Shown here: in pieces, positions 28,035 through 37,170 of the stretch
How positions within the stretch are numbered: position 1 is the first letter of the stretch
Layout of the letters: every line of letters begins with the position of its first letter
Assembly (NCBI GenBank): GCA_029287455.1
Contig: JARFRB010000081.1
Location: 1-64,000, forward strand
DNA length: 64,000 bases
Direction: 5' to 3'
Origin: Pelagibius litoralis
Lineage (GTDB): Bacteria; Pseudomonadota; Alphaproteobacteria; Kiloniellales; DSM-21159
Position numbers and translations under genes: made by a program
The notes under the pieces: generated by a model
What the model was told of the DNA's origin: nothing
What the model saw: the letters and a program-made list of their open reading frames with translations, nothing else
Databases searched by the model: none

Positions 28035-29054
28035 TCAAGCGACCGGGCGGCCGCAGCTCTCCCGGATCACGAGCTTCGGCTCCAGCGTGATCTGGCGGGG
28101 CGGTGCTTCTGGCGCTTCGAGGCGGGCGATCAGGGTTTCGGCGGCGATCCGGCCGATCTTGGCGGGGTTGTCGAGGACCGTGGTAAGGGCGGGATAAAAC
28201 GCCGCTGCCTCCTCCGTTCCGCCGAGGCCTACCACGCCCACGTCCCGGCCGGGTTGGACGCCTCGGGCGCGCAAGGCGCTCATGGCGCCGAAGGCCACGA
28301 GGTCGTTGAAGCAGACGTATCCACTCGGCCGTTCCGCCCAATCGAGCGTTTCCAAGGTTGCACGCGCACCCTCGACCAAGCGCGGCTGGCAGCGGCGCCA
28401 AAGATCTGATGTCCAGGGGATGCCCGCTTGCTCGAGTGCGGTGCGGAATCCAACGACGCGGTCCTCGGCGACCGACGTACCAGGCGCGCCGCCAATCAAT
28501 GCGATCCGGCGATGGCCTAGGTCGATCAGGCGCTGCGCCGCGCGCGCCATCGCCTGCCTGTCCGCGTTCACCACCCAATCGGCGTCCGCGTCTTCGCGAA
28601 TCCGTCGCGAAACGTAGACGATGGGCGTGGCTTGGCGTTTCACCGGTTCTAGGATATCCGTGCCGACGCCGGGCGGTGGCGAGACCAGCAAGCCTTCCGC
28701 CCCGTAAGCCGCCAGGTTCTCCACGAAGCGGGAAAGGCTCGCCGGGTCTTCGCTATGATTGTTCAAGAAAGTGGCGATCCCCGCAGCACCGAGCGACTCC
28801 TCAATGGCGATCAGCATCTCCGCGAAGAATTGATGCGCGATGTTGTGAAAGCTGACCCCCACGATACGGGAGCGGCCGGTTCTCAGCGTCGCCGCCGTGG
28901 CGTTGCGCACATAGCCGCTCTCGCGCATGGCTTGGCGCACGAGGCGCCGCGTGCTCTCGGCGATTACCGGGTTGTCGCGAAGGGCAAGCGAGACAGTTGC
29001 CCGAGAGAGACCAAGCTTCTCCGCGATTTGTTGTTGCGTCGGCCTCCGGGACAC
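28035..29054 (-). CDS. LacI family transcriptional regulator 2
   Basis: 339 residues. The HTH is at the very start (QQQIAEKLGLSRATVSLALR) with the hinge (YVRNATAATLRTGR). The effector domain contains IVGVSFHNIAHQFFAEMLIA and DVGVVGLGGTEEAAAFYP. Start is GTG. It lies 10 bp downstream of the beta-hydroxyacid dehydrogenase gene and is in the same operon. A perfect 18-bp palindrome at 30067-30084 lies ahead of that operon, so it probably controls itself and the divergent dehydrogenase/TAXI-TRAP genes. Confidence 0.92.
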   Translation of the reverse strand: MSRRPTQQQIAEKLGLSRATVSLALRDNPVIAESTRRLVRQAMRESGYVRNATAATLRTGRSRIVGVSFHNIAHQFFAEMLIAIEESLGAAGIATFLNNHSEDPASLSRFVENLAAYGAEGLLVSPPPGVGTDILEPVKRQATPIVYVSRRIREDADADWVVNADRQAMARAAQRLIDLGHRRIALIGGAPGTSVAEDRVVGFRTALEQAGIPWTSDLWRRCQPRLVEGARATLETLDWAERPSGYVCFNDLVAFGAMSALRARGVQPGRDVGVVGLGGTEEAAAFYPALTTVLDNPAKIGRIAAETLIARLEAPEAPPRQITLEPKLVIRESCGRPVA

Positions 29055-29064
29055 CGAGCCAACC

Positions 29065-29970
29065 CTATTCTTCGCTTTGCCGCTCTATGCGTTTTCCAAT
29101 TCTGGCCTCGACGGCTTTCATCGCGGCGGAAAAATCCGCGTCCCCCCAGCCCTCGGCCTCCGCGGCCTCTAGGGTGGAGATCACGGCGGCCAGCGCCGGA
29201 TAGCGGCTGGCGTCAGGCGCCATGTCGCGGGCGAGCCGGGCATCCTTCAGCATGAACTTCAGCATGAACATGGCCGAGAAATCGCCGTCGCGCATGCGTG
29301 GCACCCGGTTCTCGAAGTAGCGCGAGTAGGCAAATCCGGTTCCCTTGGTGACGATGTCGTAGAAGGCTTCGATATCGGCACCTGTCTCCAGGCAAAGGCC
29401 CATGGCTTCGGCGACCGCGACCGCATGGCCCGCGACGAGCGTCTGATGGATGAGCTTCATGTGGTTTCCCGACCCGGACGCTCCGCAGTAGCGGACGAGC
29501 TGGCCGCAGATTTGCAGTACCGGGCGGGCGCGCTCGACTACATCTTCCTCGCCACCGACCACGAAGCTGATGGTGCCCTCCTCGGCCTGCTTCACCGACC
29601 CCAGCATGGAGGCGTCGAGATGGCTCGCACCCTTCGCGGCAACGCCGGCGGAGACATCCCGCGTCGCGTCTGGACCCACGGTGGAGCAGTCGATGGTGAT
29701 TGCGCCCGCCTTGACTGCCGAGGTCACGCCTTGCGGATCCAGGTAGACGGAACGCAGCACATCGTTATTCGGCAGACAGGAAAAGAGAACGTCCGAATTG
29801 GCCGCGATCTCCGCAACCGAGTTTGCCGCCTGTGCGCCGATGCCCGAATAGACCCTTGCGGCGAGCTCGGTATTCGCGTCGAAGCCGGAAACCTCGCCAG
29901 GGTATGTCCTGGCCAATCTGCGGGTCATAGGCGCGCCCATGGCGCCAAGGCCGATAAAGCCGATCTTCAT
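29065..29970 (-). CDS. Beta-hydroxyacid dehydrogenase (HIBADH/GlxR family), variant active site
   Basis: 301 residues. FIGLGAMGAPMTRRLA is the NAD(P) motif and DASMLGSVKQAEEGTISFVV the substrate loop. The catalytic Lys is in GSGNHMKLIHQTL. The Asn that normally follows this Lys by three is His here, while the Gln after it matches tartronate-semialdehyde reductases. The family interconverts 3-hydroxyacids and semialdehydes, including sulfolactaldehyde reductases. It heads an operon with LacI 2 and is divergent from the isopropylmalate-dehydrogenase-like gene. The substrate is probably a short hydroxyacid; I cannot name it. Confidence 0.85.
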   Translation of the reverse strand: MKIGFIGLGAMGAPMTRRLARTYPGEVSGFDANTELAARVYSGIGAQAANSVAEIAANSDVLFSCLPNNDVLRSVYLDPQGVTSAVKAGAITIDCSTVGPDATRDVSAGVAAKGASHLDASMLGSVKQAEEGTISFVVGGEEDVVERARPVLQICGQLVRYCGASGSGNHMKLIHQTLVAGHAVAVAEAMGLCLETGADIEAFYDIVTKGTGFAYSRYFENRVPRMRDGDFSAMFMLKFMLKDARLARDMAPDASRYPALAAVISTLEAAEAEGWGDADFSAAMKAVEARIGKRIERQSEE

Positions 29971-30066
29971 CTACTGGTCTCCCAACCCCCGTGTTGCTCC
30001 AGCCATTGGCACTCGGGCGAAATCCGCAGGCTTGTGGATTCAGGTTTACAAGTCATCGATTCTCCT

Positions 30067-30084
30067 ATTTAAATCGATTTAAAT
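30067..30084. promoter_or_regulatory. LacI-type operator (perfect 18-bp palindrome)
   Basis: ATTTAAATCGATTTAAAT is a perfect 18-bp palindrome centred on CG. It lies in the divergent region between the HIBADH-like gene and the isopropylmalate-dehydrogenase-like gene, 96 bp and 93 bp from their starts. LacI regulator 2, encoded in the left operon, is the likely partner. The 9-bp core AAATCGATT recurs at 38278-38286 ahead of the second TAXI-TRAP operon. Confidence 0.75.
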
Positions 30085-30177
30085 TTGTATATCAAGCACT
30101 CCAACTTACGATCAGGCAGGGATCGGCGACGCGTGAAAATTCGCAAGGTCCTGAAGATCCCGAAGAATGAGGTGAAG

Positions 30178-31269
30178 ATGAATACGCCAAGCATCGCGGT
30201 CTTTCCGGGCGACGGCATCGGGCCGGAAGTGATCGCCTCCGCCCGAGCCGCCATCGAAGCCCTGCAAGGCCGCTTCGACTTCCAACTCGAAATGAAGGAG
30301 TGGGGCGGGGGCGCCGCCTATTACCGCGAGACGGGACATGACCTCGAGGAAGGCTCCTTCGAGGCGGCGGGCCAGGCCGACGCGATTTTGCTGGGCGCCA
30401 TGGGGCTACCCGACATCCGCTATGACGACGGCACGGAGATCTCGCCGCATCTGCGCATGCGTTCCGAGTTCGGGCTCTTCGCCGGCGTCCGCCCGGTGAA
30501 GAAGTATGCGAACGTCCCAAGCCCACTTGGCGATCCGCGCGCCGAGGATATTGACTTCGTGATCCTGCGCGAATCGACGGAAGGGCTTTTCGCATCCCGT
30601 GGAAAGGGCTTGGTGGAGAACGATTCCATTGCGCGCGATTTTCTGGAGATCACGCGCGAAACCTCCGAGCGGCTGTTCGACTTCGCATTCGACTTGACCA
30701 GAAGGCGCGCTGAGCGCGGGGTCGGCAAGCGCCGCCTGACCTGTGTCGACAAGGCCAACGTGTTCGTGTCCATGGCCTTCTTCCGCAAGATCTTCGACGA
30801 GCGCGCGCAGGCCTTCCCCGACATCTCGGCCGATTATTCTTATGTGGATGCCGCCGCGCTGGATCTCGTGCGCAAGCCCTGGGATTTCGACGTGTTGGTG
30901 ATGGAGAACATGTTCGGCGATATTCTATCCGACCTGGGCGGCGGGCTCGTCGGCGGGATGGGCATGGCGCCTTGCGCGGAAATAGGCCTGGAGCACGCCC
31001 TGTTTCAGCCAGCCCACGGATCGGCCCCCGATATCGCCGGGCAGGGCAAGGCCAACCCCACGGCGACTTTGGTCTCGGCCGCCATGATGCTCGACTGGCT
31101 AGGGGTGCGTCGCCAGGACGATGCCATGCTCCAAGCGGGTGCTGCCTTGGATGGCGCCGTGACGCGCGTCTACGCCGAGGGGGCTGTCCACCCCTTCGAG
31201 TTCGGCGGCTCCACCGGCACCGCGGCCTTCACCGAAGCCGTGGTCGAGGCCATCGCCACAGGGGGTTAG
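30178..31269 (+). CDS. Isocitrate/isopropylmalate dehydrogenase family protein
   Basis: 363-residue NAD-dependent, metal-dependent oxidative decarboxylase. [15 protein letters not shown] is the N-terminal signature, [16 protein letters not shown] the substrate Arg cluster, and [20 protein letters not shown] plus [19 protein letters not shown] the metal and NAD sites. ATG at 30178 follows GAGGTGAAG. It is not with leucine genes. It lies behind the palindrome at 30067 and before a TAXI-TRAP system, so a catabolic role on an imported hydroxy-dicarboxylate (as in tartrate or D-malate dehydrogenases) is likelier than biosynthesis. That is inference. Confidence 0.87.
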   Translation: MNTPSIAVFPGDGIGPEVIASARAAIEALQGRFDFQLEMKEWGGGAAYYRETGHDLEEGSFEAAGQADAILLGAMGLPDIRYDDGTEISPHLRMRSEFGLFAGVRPVKKYANVPSPLGDPRAEDIDFVILRESTEGLFASRGKGLVENDSIARDFLEITRETSERLFDFAFDLTRRRAERGVGKRRLTCVDKANVFVSMAFFRKIFDERAQAFPDISADYSYVDAAALDLVRKPWDFDVLVMENMFGDILSDLGGGLVGGMGMAPCAEIGLEHALFQPAHGSAPDIAGQGKANPTATLVSAAMMLDWLGVRRQDDAMLQAGAALDGAVTRVYAEGAVHPFEFGGSTGTAAFTEAVVEAIATGG

Positions 31270-31330
31270 AGGCGGACAAAGCGTCGGGCGTGCTCAAGGA
31301 TTGAAGTTGACGGGCGGGCCGGGCCTCTCA

Positions 31331-31356
31331 TATGGATTTCGGCAGACAAATCCATA
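31331..31356 (+). promoter_or_regulatory. Inverted repeat in the TAXI-TRAP leader
   Basis: TATGGATTT (31331-31339) and AAATCCATA (31348-31356) are perfect 9-bp arms around 8 bp, ending 19 bp before the TAXI receptor start codon and adjoining its GGGAG ribosome site. It could be a protein-binding site or a leader hairpin. It is not related to the palindrome at 30067. Confidence 0.5.
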
Positions 31357-31375
31357 AGGAACGGGAGCGAAACAG

Positions 31376-32332
31376 ATGGGACTTCTCAAGACATTGCTTG
31401 CCGGCGCCGCGCTTGCGGCCTTCGCCACATCTTCCGTCGCCGCCGAAACGCGCGTGACCTACAAATCCGCCAAGACAACCTCGTCCTACTATCAAATGGC
31501 GGTCCAGATCGCCGAGGCCATGAAGGCGGGCTCCAATGGCGAGATCATCGTCACCGTTGAGGAAAGCCAAGGCTCGGTGCAGAACGTCATGGAAGCCAAG
31601 GCGCGCGGCGGCGATTACGTCTTCACCACGCCGCCGGTGCTCGTCAAGCTGGCCCAGGGCGGCAAGGCCATGTTCGAGGGCAAGGGCGACCCGAAGTTTG
31701 ACGAGATCCGGGCGCTGTTTCCGATTCCCTCGCTCACCATGCATTTTGTCGTGCGCGCTGACAGCGGCATCACCGACTTCGCCGACCTGGAGGGCAAGAA
31801 AATCCTGATCGGCAAGGGCTCCTTCGGCGCTAAGGAGGGGGAGAAGTACCTCAAGCTCTTCGGCTTGGAAGGCAAGGTGGACCTGGCGGACGTCGAGCTG
31901 TCCAACGCGGTCCCGGCGCTCAAGAACGGGCAGATCGATGGCTTCGTCACCGCCGGTTCCTTTCCCGCCCCGAATGTGATCGAGGCGGCGGCCTCGACCG
32001 GGGTCACGGTGCTGTCCCTCTCCGATGTCCAGATCGCTCAGACCAAGCGCACGAAGCTGGTGATACCGGCTGGCACCTACGCGGGCCAGGAAAGCGACAT
32101 CGTGACCACCTCCTTGCCGGTGGTGGCCTATACGACGACCGCCATGGACGATGACACGGCCTATGCCCTGACCAAAACCTACTGGGAGCAGAAAGGGGCC
32201 ATGGGCGAGGGCGCCGCCTGGTGGAACGGCGTGAACGAAGGACTGATCGAGAATATCACCGGCAAGATCCACCCCGGTGCCATCCGCTATTACGAGGAAG
32301 CGGAAATAGCGCTTTTCGCCGCCCAGAAGTAA
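31376..32332 (+). CDS. TAXI family TRAP transporter solute receptor 1
   Basis: 318-residue periplasmic receptor. The Sec signal is LLAGAALAAFATSSVAAET. The mature part has TAXI features: SAKTTSSYYQMAVQIAEAMK, then VVRADSGITDFADLEGKKIL, with ALKNGQIDGFVTAGSFPAP near the middle. TAXI receptors work with fused TRAP permeases, here the gene at 32411, after a stem-loop. AACGGGAGCG precedes the ATG. Ligand unknown; the neighbouring hydroxyacid dehydrogenases point to a carboxylate. Confidence 0.9.
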   Translation: MGLLKTLLAGAALAAFATSSVAAETRVTYKSAKTTSSYYQMAVQIAEAMKAGSNGEIIVTVEESQGSVQNVMEAKARGGDYVFTTPPVLVKLAQGGKAMFEGKGDPKFDEIRALFPIPSLTMHFVVRADSGITDFADLEGKKILIGKGSFGAKEGEKYLKLFGLEGKVDLADVELSNAVPALKNGQIDGFVTAGSFPAPNVIEAAASTGVTVLSLSDVQIAQTKRTKLVIPAGTYAGQESDIVTTSLPVVAYTTTAMDDDTAYALTKTYWEQKGAMGEGAAWWNGVNEGLIENITGKIHPGAIRYYEEAEIALFAAQK

Positions 32333-32343
32333 AAGCCGCGCTG

Positions 32344-32370
32344 GCGGGGCGGACAACGTTTCCGCCCCGC
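32344..32370 (+). promoter_or_regulatory. Intercistronic stem-loop between TAXI receptor 1 and permease
   Basis: GCGGGGCGGA (32344-32353) pairs perfectly with TCCGCCCCGC (32361-32370) around a 7-nt loop. No T-run follows. It occupies the same position as the hairpins at 5565-5589 and 39395-39420 in the other TRAP operons, consistent with receptor mRNA stabilisation and reduced permease expression. Confidence 0.75.
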
Positions 32371-32410
32371 AGCCGGCGGCGCCTAGCAAATCCGAACCCC
32401 GGGGGAGCTC

Positions 32411-34165
32411 TTGACCACGCGGATATGGGCGGGCCTCGGTCTTCTTGTGATCCTCTTTCACCTCGGGCTGGTCTTCCAGGGGTTGGTGCCGAACCTGGTT
32501 TCGCGCCCCCTGCACATCGCGCTCGCGCTTCCTTGGGTGCTGATTTTCGCGGCGCAGACACGGGCCGAGCGCGTCTCGGGGGTATTGCTGGCGGCTCTGG
32601 GAGTCGCCGCTTGCCTTTGGGTCGCTGTCAATCACAACGCACTGTCCGACCAGTACGGGTTCTTGGAGGGCAACTTCCAGGTCGCGCTTGCGGCCGTCTT
32701 GCTGTTCGTCGCACTGGAGGCGGCACGCCGGGCAATCGGTTGGCCCCTGCCGCTGGTCGCCGCCGCCGCCTTGGCCTACGGGCTTTGGGGGCAGTACATT
32801 CCGGGCGAATTCGGGCATTCGGGCACGCCGCTCGCCAGCTTCCTGGGCACCTTGACCATCGCCGAGGGAGGGCTTTGGGGCAGCTTGACCGGCGTGTCGG
32901 TCAACGTGGTGGCGGTCTTCGTGATTTTCGGCGCGGTGCTGAACGCGGGCGAGGCCGGCCAAGGCTTCATGAATCTCGCGGTTGCCGCGGCTGGCCGCCT
33001 GAGGGGCGGGGCCGCGAAGGTTTCGGTGCTGTCCTCCGCGCTCTTCGGGTCGATCTCCGGTTCGGCCTCGGCCAACGTCGCCTCGACCGGGGCCGTGACC
33101 CTGCCCGCAATGACACGCCTGGGGTATCCCAAGCGTTTGGCCGGGGCGGTGGAAGCGGTTGCCTCGTCCGGCGGCCAGATCATGCCGCCGCTCATGGGGG
33201 CGGGCGCCTTCGTGATGGTGGAACTGACTGGGGTTCCTTACACCGAGATCATCTTGGCCGCCTTGCTGCCGGCGCTGCTTTATTTCCTGGCGGTCTGGGT
33301 GGGGATCAACGCCTATGCCCGGCGGCTGGACCTTGGAGGCATCGCGGCGGAGGGCAAGCCATCGGGGCGTGACGTTCTGATCACCTCCGCCTTCTTCCTG
33401 GTCCCGTTCACCGTCTTGATGTGGGGCATGTTCGGGGCGGGCTTCACGCCGCAGTACGCCGCCAGCATGTCCATCTTGACCGCCGTGGCGATGCTGGCCG
33501 TGGACCGGAACCTGACCTTCAATTGGAAACGGACCCTGGAGCGCCTTGAGCGCGCCTGCCTGACCAGCGGCAAGCAGGTGGCGATGATCGCATCGATCAT
33601 TCTTTGTGCGTCCATCGTCATCGGTGTGCTCTCCATCACCGGGTTGGGCGTGAAGATCACCTCGCTGATCCTCTCCGCCTCCGGTGGCCTCCTTTGGCCT
33701 TCTCTTTTGCTGACCGCGCTCGCTTGCCTGATCCTGGGCATGGAAGTGCCGACCACCGCGGCATATGTGATTTGTGTCTCGATCGCCGGGCCGGCGCTCA
33801 TTCAACTGGGCCTCGATCCGCTCTTGGCGCACCTCTTCGTTTTCTGGTTCGCGCTTCTTTCGACCATCACGCCGCCGGTCTGCGGCGCGGTTTTCATCTC
33901 TGCCGGCATGGTGGGCGAGGACTGGCTGAAGGTCGCGCTGACCGCGATGGCGCTTGGCGTGGGGCTCTATGTCATCCCCTTGGGAATGATCGCCAATCCC
34001 GCCCTGATCGACCTTGCGCAAGACCCTCTCGCCGCGCTTCTCGCCATGGCAAGGCTTGCGCTTGGTTTGGGCGCGATTTCCTTCGGCATCATCGCGCTGC
34101 AACGCCTTTGGGCTAAGCTGGCCCTGGCCGCGGCCGGACTTGCCGCGATTTTCGTGCCGCTTTAG
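32411..34165 (+). CDS. TRAP transporter fused permease (DctQM type) 1, TTG start
   Basis: 584-residue inner-membrane protein with more than a dozen hydrophobic segments. FVIFGAVLNAGEAGQGFMNL, SSALFGSISGSASANVASTG and GGQIMPPLMGAGAFVMVEL are landmarks of TAXI-associated fused permeases, as is LGMEVPTTAAYVICVSIAGP. The only early start is TTG at 32411, after GGGGGAGC. It is shorter than permease 2 at 39485 (743 residues), mainly at the N terminus. It forms the sodium-coupled channel partner of receptor 1. Its end overlaps the hydrolase gene by 4 bp, tail to tail. Confidence 0.88.
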   Translation: MTTRIWAGLGLLVILFHLGLVFQGLVPNLVSRPLHIALALPWVLIFAAQTRAERVSGVLLAALGVAACLWVAVNHNALSDQYGFLEGNFQVALAAVLLFVALEAARRAIGWPLPLVAAAALAYGLWGQYIPGEFGHSGTPLASFLGTLTIAEGGLWGSLTGVSVNVVAVFVIFGAVLNAGEAGQGFMNLAVAAAGRLRGGAAKVSVLSSALFGSISGSASANVASTGAVTLPAMTRLGYPKRLAGAVEAVASSGGQIMPPLMGAGAFVMVELTGVPYTEIILAALLPALLYFLAVWVGINAYARRLDLGGIAAEGKPSGRDVLITSAFFLVPFTVLMWGMFGAGFTPQYAASMSILTAVAMLAVDRNLTFNWKRTLERLERACLTSGKQVAMIASIILCASIVIGVLSITGLGVKITSLILSASGGLLWPSLLLTALACLILGMEVPTTAAYVICVSIAGPALIQLGLDPLLAHLFVFWFALLSTITPPVCGAVFISAGMVGEDWLKVALTAMALGVGLYVIPLGMIANPALIDLAQDPLAALLAMARLALGLGAISFGIIALQRLWAKLALAAAGLAAIFVPL

Positions 34166-35625
34166 CGCGCCGCGGCGTTCCGGTTGGCGCTTTCGATCCA
34201 GTCGAGCGCTTGGGTCTCAAGGAAGCTGTAGAAGGGATTGTGCCGGACGCGCATCAGCCAATCCTCGGGAAACTTTAGCAGTCCCCGTTCCCCGCGAAGG
34301 GCGATGTCGCCGAGAAAGAGGGCGTCGGCGCTCGGCGGCGGGCCCTGGCCGTAGAGCGGGTCGTCAGGGGGGATGGGAAGGGCAACGTGGGACAAGGAGA
34401 TGTAGCCTCGGGGCCACGCCATGCCCAAACTTTCCCCGGGGGAGGGTGCGTTGGAAAAGGGGGCTTTCCGCCGCGCCACGACGTCCCTGCTGTCTCGATA
34501 GGCGTTCGTTACGAAGGTGACTTCGAACGGCAGCGCGTCATCCTCAAGCAAACGATCGGTAAAGGGGGCGGGATCGTCCAGCATCAGCCCGGATTTGACC
34601 GCGAAGCGATTAACATCGAAGAGCACAATCTCGTTCTGGTCGGGCGGCAGCAGGCTGAGCAGCCGGTCCACCACGGCGTCTGTCGATACGGTGGCATCCA
34701 CCGCGGATTTGAGCACCAAGGTCGGCGGAAAGGCCTCCGGGCCGGGAGCCTGTGCCCAGGTCCGCAAGCGCTGGGTCACCCAACTGGTCAGGTCGTGAAC
34801 TTGGGCGCCGCCATTGGTCGGGAAGGAGTTGTACTTGTAGGGGTCGAACTCGGGCACGATCTGCAGCCAGCCAAGCTCCCTCAAGCCGGGCACCCGCGCC
34901 AGGCTCGCCTTCGCGCCCGCGAGCGCCGCCGCCGGGGAGACCCCGATCGCCGGAGAGATCAGGACCAGGCTGGCGGGCACCGGCGACGCGGTGCCTTCCA
35001 GCGCATCCAGGGCGAAATTGAGCGCCAGTGCCGCTCCCGTCGAATAGCCGACGATGTGAACCGGCTTGCCGTCCAAGGTGCTTGCCAGGTGAGCCATGGC
35101 GATCCGTGTGGCCGCAGCCATGTCTTGCCACTTCAAGGTGACGAGACCAGAAGGTGCCGTTCCATGCCCCGGCAAGCGCAAGCCGAGAACGTGATAACCG
35201 CGCGCGTGGAGGGTCAGGGCCAGGGCACGCAGGGAATAGGGGGAATCGGTCAAGCCGTGTAGCAGCAGCACACCGCCCTTCGCGTCCCCGACCGGCCAGT
35301 CGAAACTGCGGTTCCAGTCCGGGTCGCGCCCGCGCGGGTCGGCGGCACTGCCAGCGCTGTAGCGGAAAAGCGCGAAGTCCGGTCCCGTCTCCACCTCCGC
35401 GTAGACCTTTTCGTCAAGCTCCGCGAAGACCCTTTCCTCCAGCTTGAGATAGTCCTCGAAGCTGGCGATCTCGCTGGCGCGCTCGGCGGTGAATTCCTCG
35501 TGCAGAGTTTCGCTGTGCCAGGGATCGGTGCGCGGCGCGCTCCAGGCCTCGACGATCAGCACGGCGACCAGCGCAACAAGTGCTGAGGTGAAGAGACAGC
35601 GAAGCCAACTCCAGATTTTTCTCAT
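34162..35625 (-). CDS. Membrane-anchored alpha/beta hydrolase
   Basis: 487 residues. One N-terminal membrane helix (LFTSALVALVAVLIVEAW) anchors an alpha/beta hydrolase: LLLHGLTDSPYSLRALA is the oxyanion loop, HIVGYSTGAALALNFALDAL the nucleophile elbow with Ser, and VSTDAVVDRLLSLLPP lies near the acid position. SHVALP near residue 424 may hold the catalytic His. The catalytic part probably faces the periplasm. It follows the 170-residue gene at 35636 by 10 bp and is co-transcribed. An esterase or lipase activity is likely, the substrate unknown. Confidence 0.82.
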   Translation of the reverse strand: MRKIWSWLRCLFTSALVALVAVLIVEAWSAPRTDPWHSETLHEEFTAERASEIASFEDYLKLEERVFAELDEKVYAEVETGPDFALFRYSAGSAADPRGRDPDWNRSFDWPVGDAKGGVLLLHGLTDSPYSLRALALTLHARGYHVLGLRLPGHGTAPSGLVTLKWQDMAAATRIAMAHLASTLDGKPVHIVGYSTGAALALNFALDALEGTASPVPASLVLISPAIGVSPAAALAGAKASLARVPGLRELGWLQIVPEFDPYKYNSFPTNGGAQVHDLTSWVTQRLRTWAQAPGPEAFPPTLVLKSAVDATVSTDAVVDRLLSLLPPDQNEIVLFDVNRFAVKSGLMLDDPAPFTDRLLEDDALPFEVTFVTNAYRDSRDVVARRKAPFSNAPSPGESLGMAWPRGYISLSHVALPIPPDDPLYGQGPPPSADALFLGDIALRGERGLLKFPEDWLMRVRHNPFYSFLETQALDWIESANRNAAAR

Positions 35626-35635
35626 CGATCAGTTC

Positions 35636-36148
35636 CTACCTTCCCCTGGTCAGCACCCAGTGAACGCGGCCGTCTTCAGTGAGCACCCGGTGGATTTGCC
35701 GGCTCCTGGCGGTTTCCTCGTTGGTGAGCCGCAGAAAAAGGTCGCCGGAAAACTCAGGGGTCTCCAAACTGAAGTTGTGGAAGTTCCGCGTGCGGTTGAC
35801 TGGCGTTACGTCGACCAGCGTGATGCGTTCGCCGCCGGGCCCCAGGTTCGGCTCGATCTGTGCGTCGAAGCGGCCGAAAGAAAGGCTGTCCTGCCGCTCC
35901 CGGTCAAAGCGGTCCTTGAGTGGCCCGGACTCCGACACAGGCGTCCGGTTCGTTGGGTAGAAGAAGCGATAGGTTCTCTGCTCGGCCAGCGTGGAAACCG
36001 TTATGCGCCGGAAAGCGAAGGCCTCCGCGTGGCGCAACGCGAAATCAGGGTGCAGGACGACGGCGTAGTAAAACCAGCCCGCCAAACCGCCCAGCATGAC
36101 AATGGCGAAAACGCCCGCCCAGATCAGCCTTCGACGCCAGCGCTTCAT
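35636..36148 (-). CDS. Membrane-anchored protein resembling the N-terminal module of DUF900 hydrolases
   Basis: 170 residues. One membrane helix (LIWAGVFAIVMLGGLAGWFY) is followed by a soluble domain. YRFFYPTNRTP and LSFGRFDAQIEP resemble the segments that precede the hydrolase core in DUF900-type esterases, but no hydrolase core follows. A separate hydrolase begins 10 bp downstream. The resemblance is by eye and moderate. ATG at 36148 matches the membrane-anchor start; the longer frame to 36274 adds poorly supported residues. It may be an accessory to the hydrolase. Confidence 0.6.
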   Translation of the reverse strand: MKRWRRRLIWAGVFAIVMLGGLAGWFYYAVVLHPDFALRHAEAFAFRRITVSTLAEQRTYRFFYPTNRTPVSESGPLKDRFDRERQDSLSFGRFDAQIEPNLGPGGERITLVDVTPVNRTRNFHNFSLETPEFSGDLFLRLTNEETARSRQIHRVLTEDGRVHWVLTRGR

Positions 36149-36300
36149 AGTATTGTTTTCGAGTCCTTCCGGTTTGCCCCGCGGGATTGCTGGCGCCCGC
36201 CCAGTTTTTGACGCGAAACTTTCCTGGAAACCCGCTCGCCCAGCGTCCGATAATATGAGTATCATGGCAATCATTCACATTCAGCCCTGGAGGCAGTCCC

Positions 36301-37170
36301 ATGGGTGACGCAGCCGTTGCGGAACCGTCCGATTTCGTGAAGTTCTGGAACGAGGTGCTGGTTCCGAAATTCATCAAGTGGAAGCATGTGCTGGTGGGCG
36401 GTTTGAGCCGCCATTCCGATGCGGTGTTTCCGCGTCTCGAGGTGCATCCGGGAGAGCGCGTGCTCGATGCCGGGGCCGGCTTCGGGGATACCGCCTGCAT
36501 GCTGGCCGAGCGGGTCGGGCCGGCTGGTGAAGTCGTCGCCATGGATTGCTGCGACGCGTTCCTGGACTTCGGGCGGAAAGAGGCCGCGGAGAAAGGTCTG
36601 AAGAACGTCGACTTCGTGGTGGCGGACGTGGAGATCTATCCCTTCGAGGGCGATTTCGACATGGTGTTCTCCCGCTTCGGGACGATGTTCTTCTCCAATC
36701 CGGTGGCGGCGCTCAGGAACATGCGCAAGGCCCTGAAGCCTGGCGGGCGGCTAACGCACATTGTCTGGCGGGACCGGGCCGACAATCCCTGGCTTTCCTC
36801 GGCGAAGGAGATGGTGCTGCGTCACCTGCCCGTGCCCGGCGCGGATGCCCAGACCTGCGGCCCCGGTCCCTTCTCCATGGCGGACGAGGAGATGGTCCGG
36901 GCGCAAATGAAGGCGGCCGGGTTCGAGGACATCGTCTTCGAGCGGGTGGACGCCAAGGTGCGCATGGGTGACGACATCGAGGACTCCATCGGCTTCCAGA
37001 TCGCCCTGGGCCCCGCCGGCGAAGTGGTGCGCGAGGCGGGCGACCTGGCTCTGGACCGCGACGAGGAAATCCGCCAGGATCTGACGGAGCTGTTGAAGCC
37101 GCACGTAAGCGACGACGGCGTCTGGATGGAGTCGAGTTCCTGGATGATCTCCGCGCGCAATCCGGGCTGA
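36301..37170 (+). CDS. SAM-dependent class I methyltransferase
   Basis: 289 residues, cytoplasmic. VLDAGAGFGDTACMLAERVG is motif I that binds SAM, VVAMDCCDAFLDFGRK the acidic end of beta-2, and FDMVFSRFGTMFFSNPVAAL motif II region. The C-terminal part (FEDIVFERVDAKVRMGDDIE) is typical of UbiE/COQ5-like methyltransferases of small molecules. TGGAGG precedes the ATG. It stands alone, divergent from the 35636 gene and convergent, without a gap, on the PLP enzyme. Acceptor unknown. Confidence 0.88.
   Translation: MGDAAVAEPSDFVKFWNEVLVPKFIKWKHVLVGGLSRHSDAVFPRLEVHPGERVLDAGAGFGDTACMLAERVGPAGEVVAMDCCDAFLDFGRKEAAEKGLKNVDFVVADVEIYPFEGDFDMVFSRFGTMFFSNPVAALRNMRKALKPGGRLTHIVWRDRADNPWLSSAKEMVLRHLPVPGADAQTCGPGPFSMADEEMVRAQMKAAGFEDIVFERVDAKVRMGDDIEDSIGFQIALGPAGEVVREAGDLALDRDEEIRQDLTELLKPHVSDDGVWMESSSWMISARNPG

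Noticed and set aside
31328-34102. A 924-codon open frame on the minus strand
   Set aside because: It runs antisense through the TAXI receptor and fused permease, is His/Arg/Gln/Asp-rich and has no family motif. High GC produces such frames opposite real genes.
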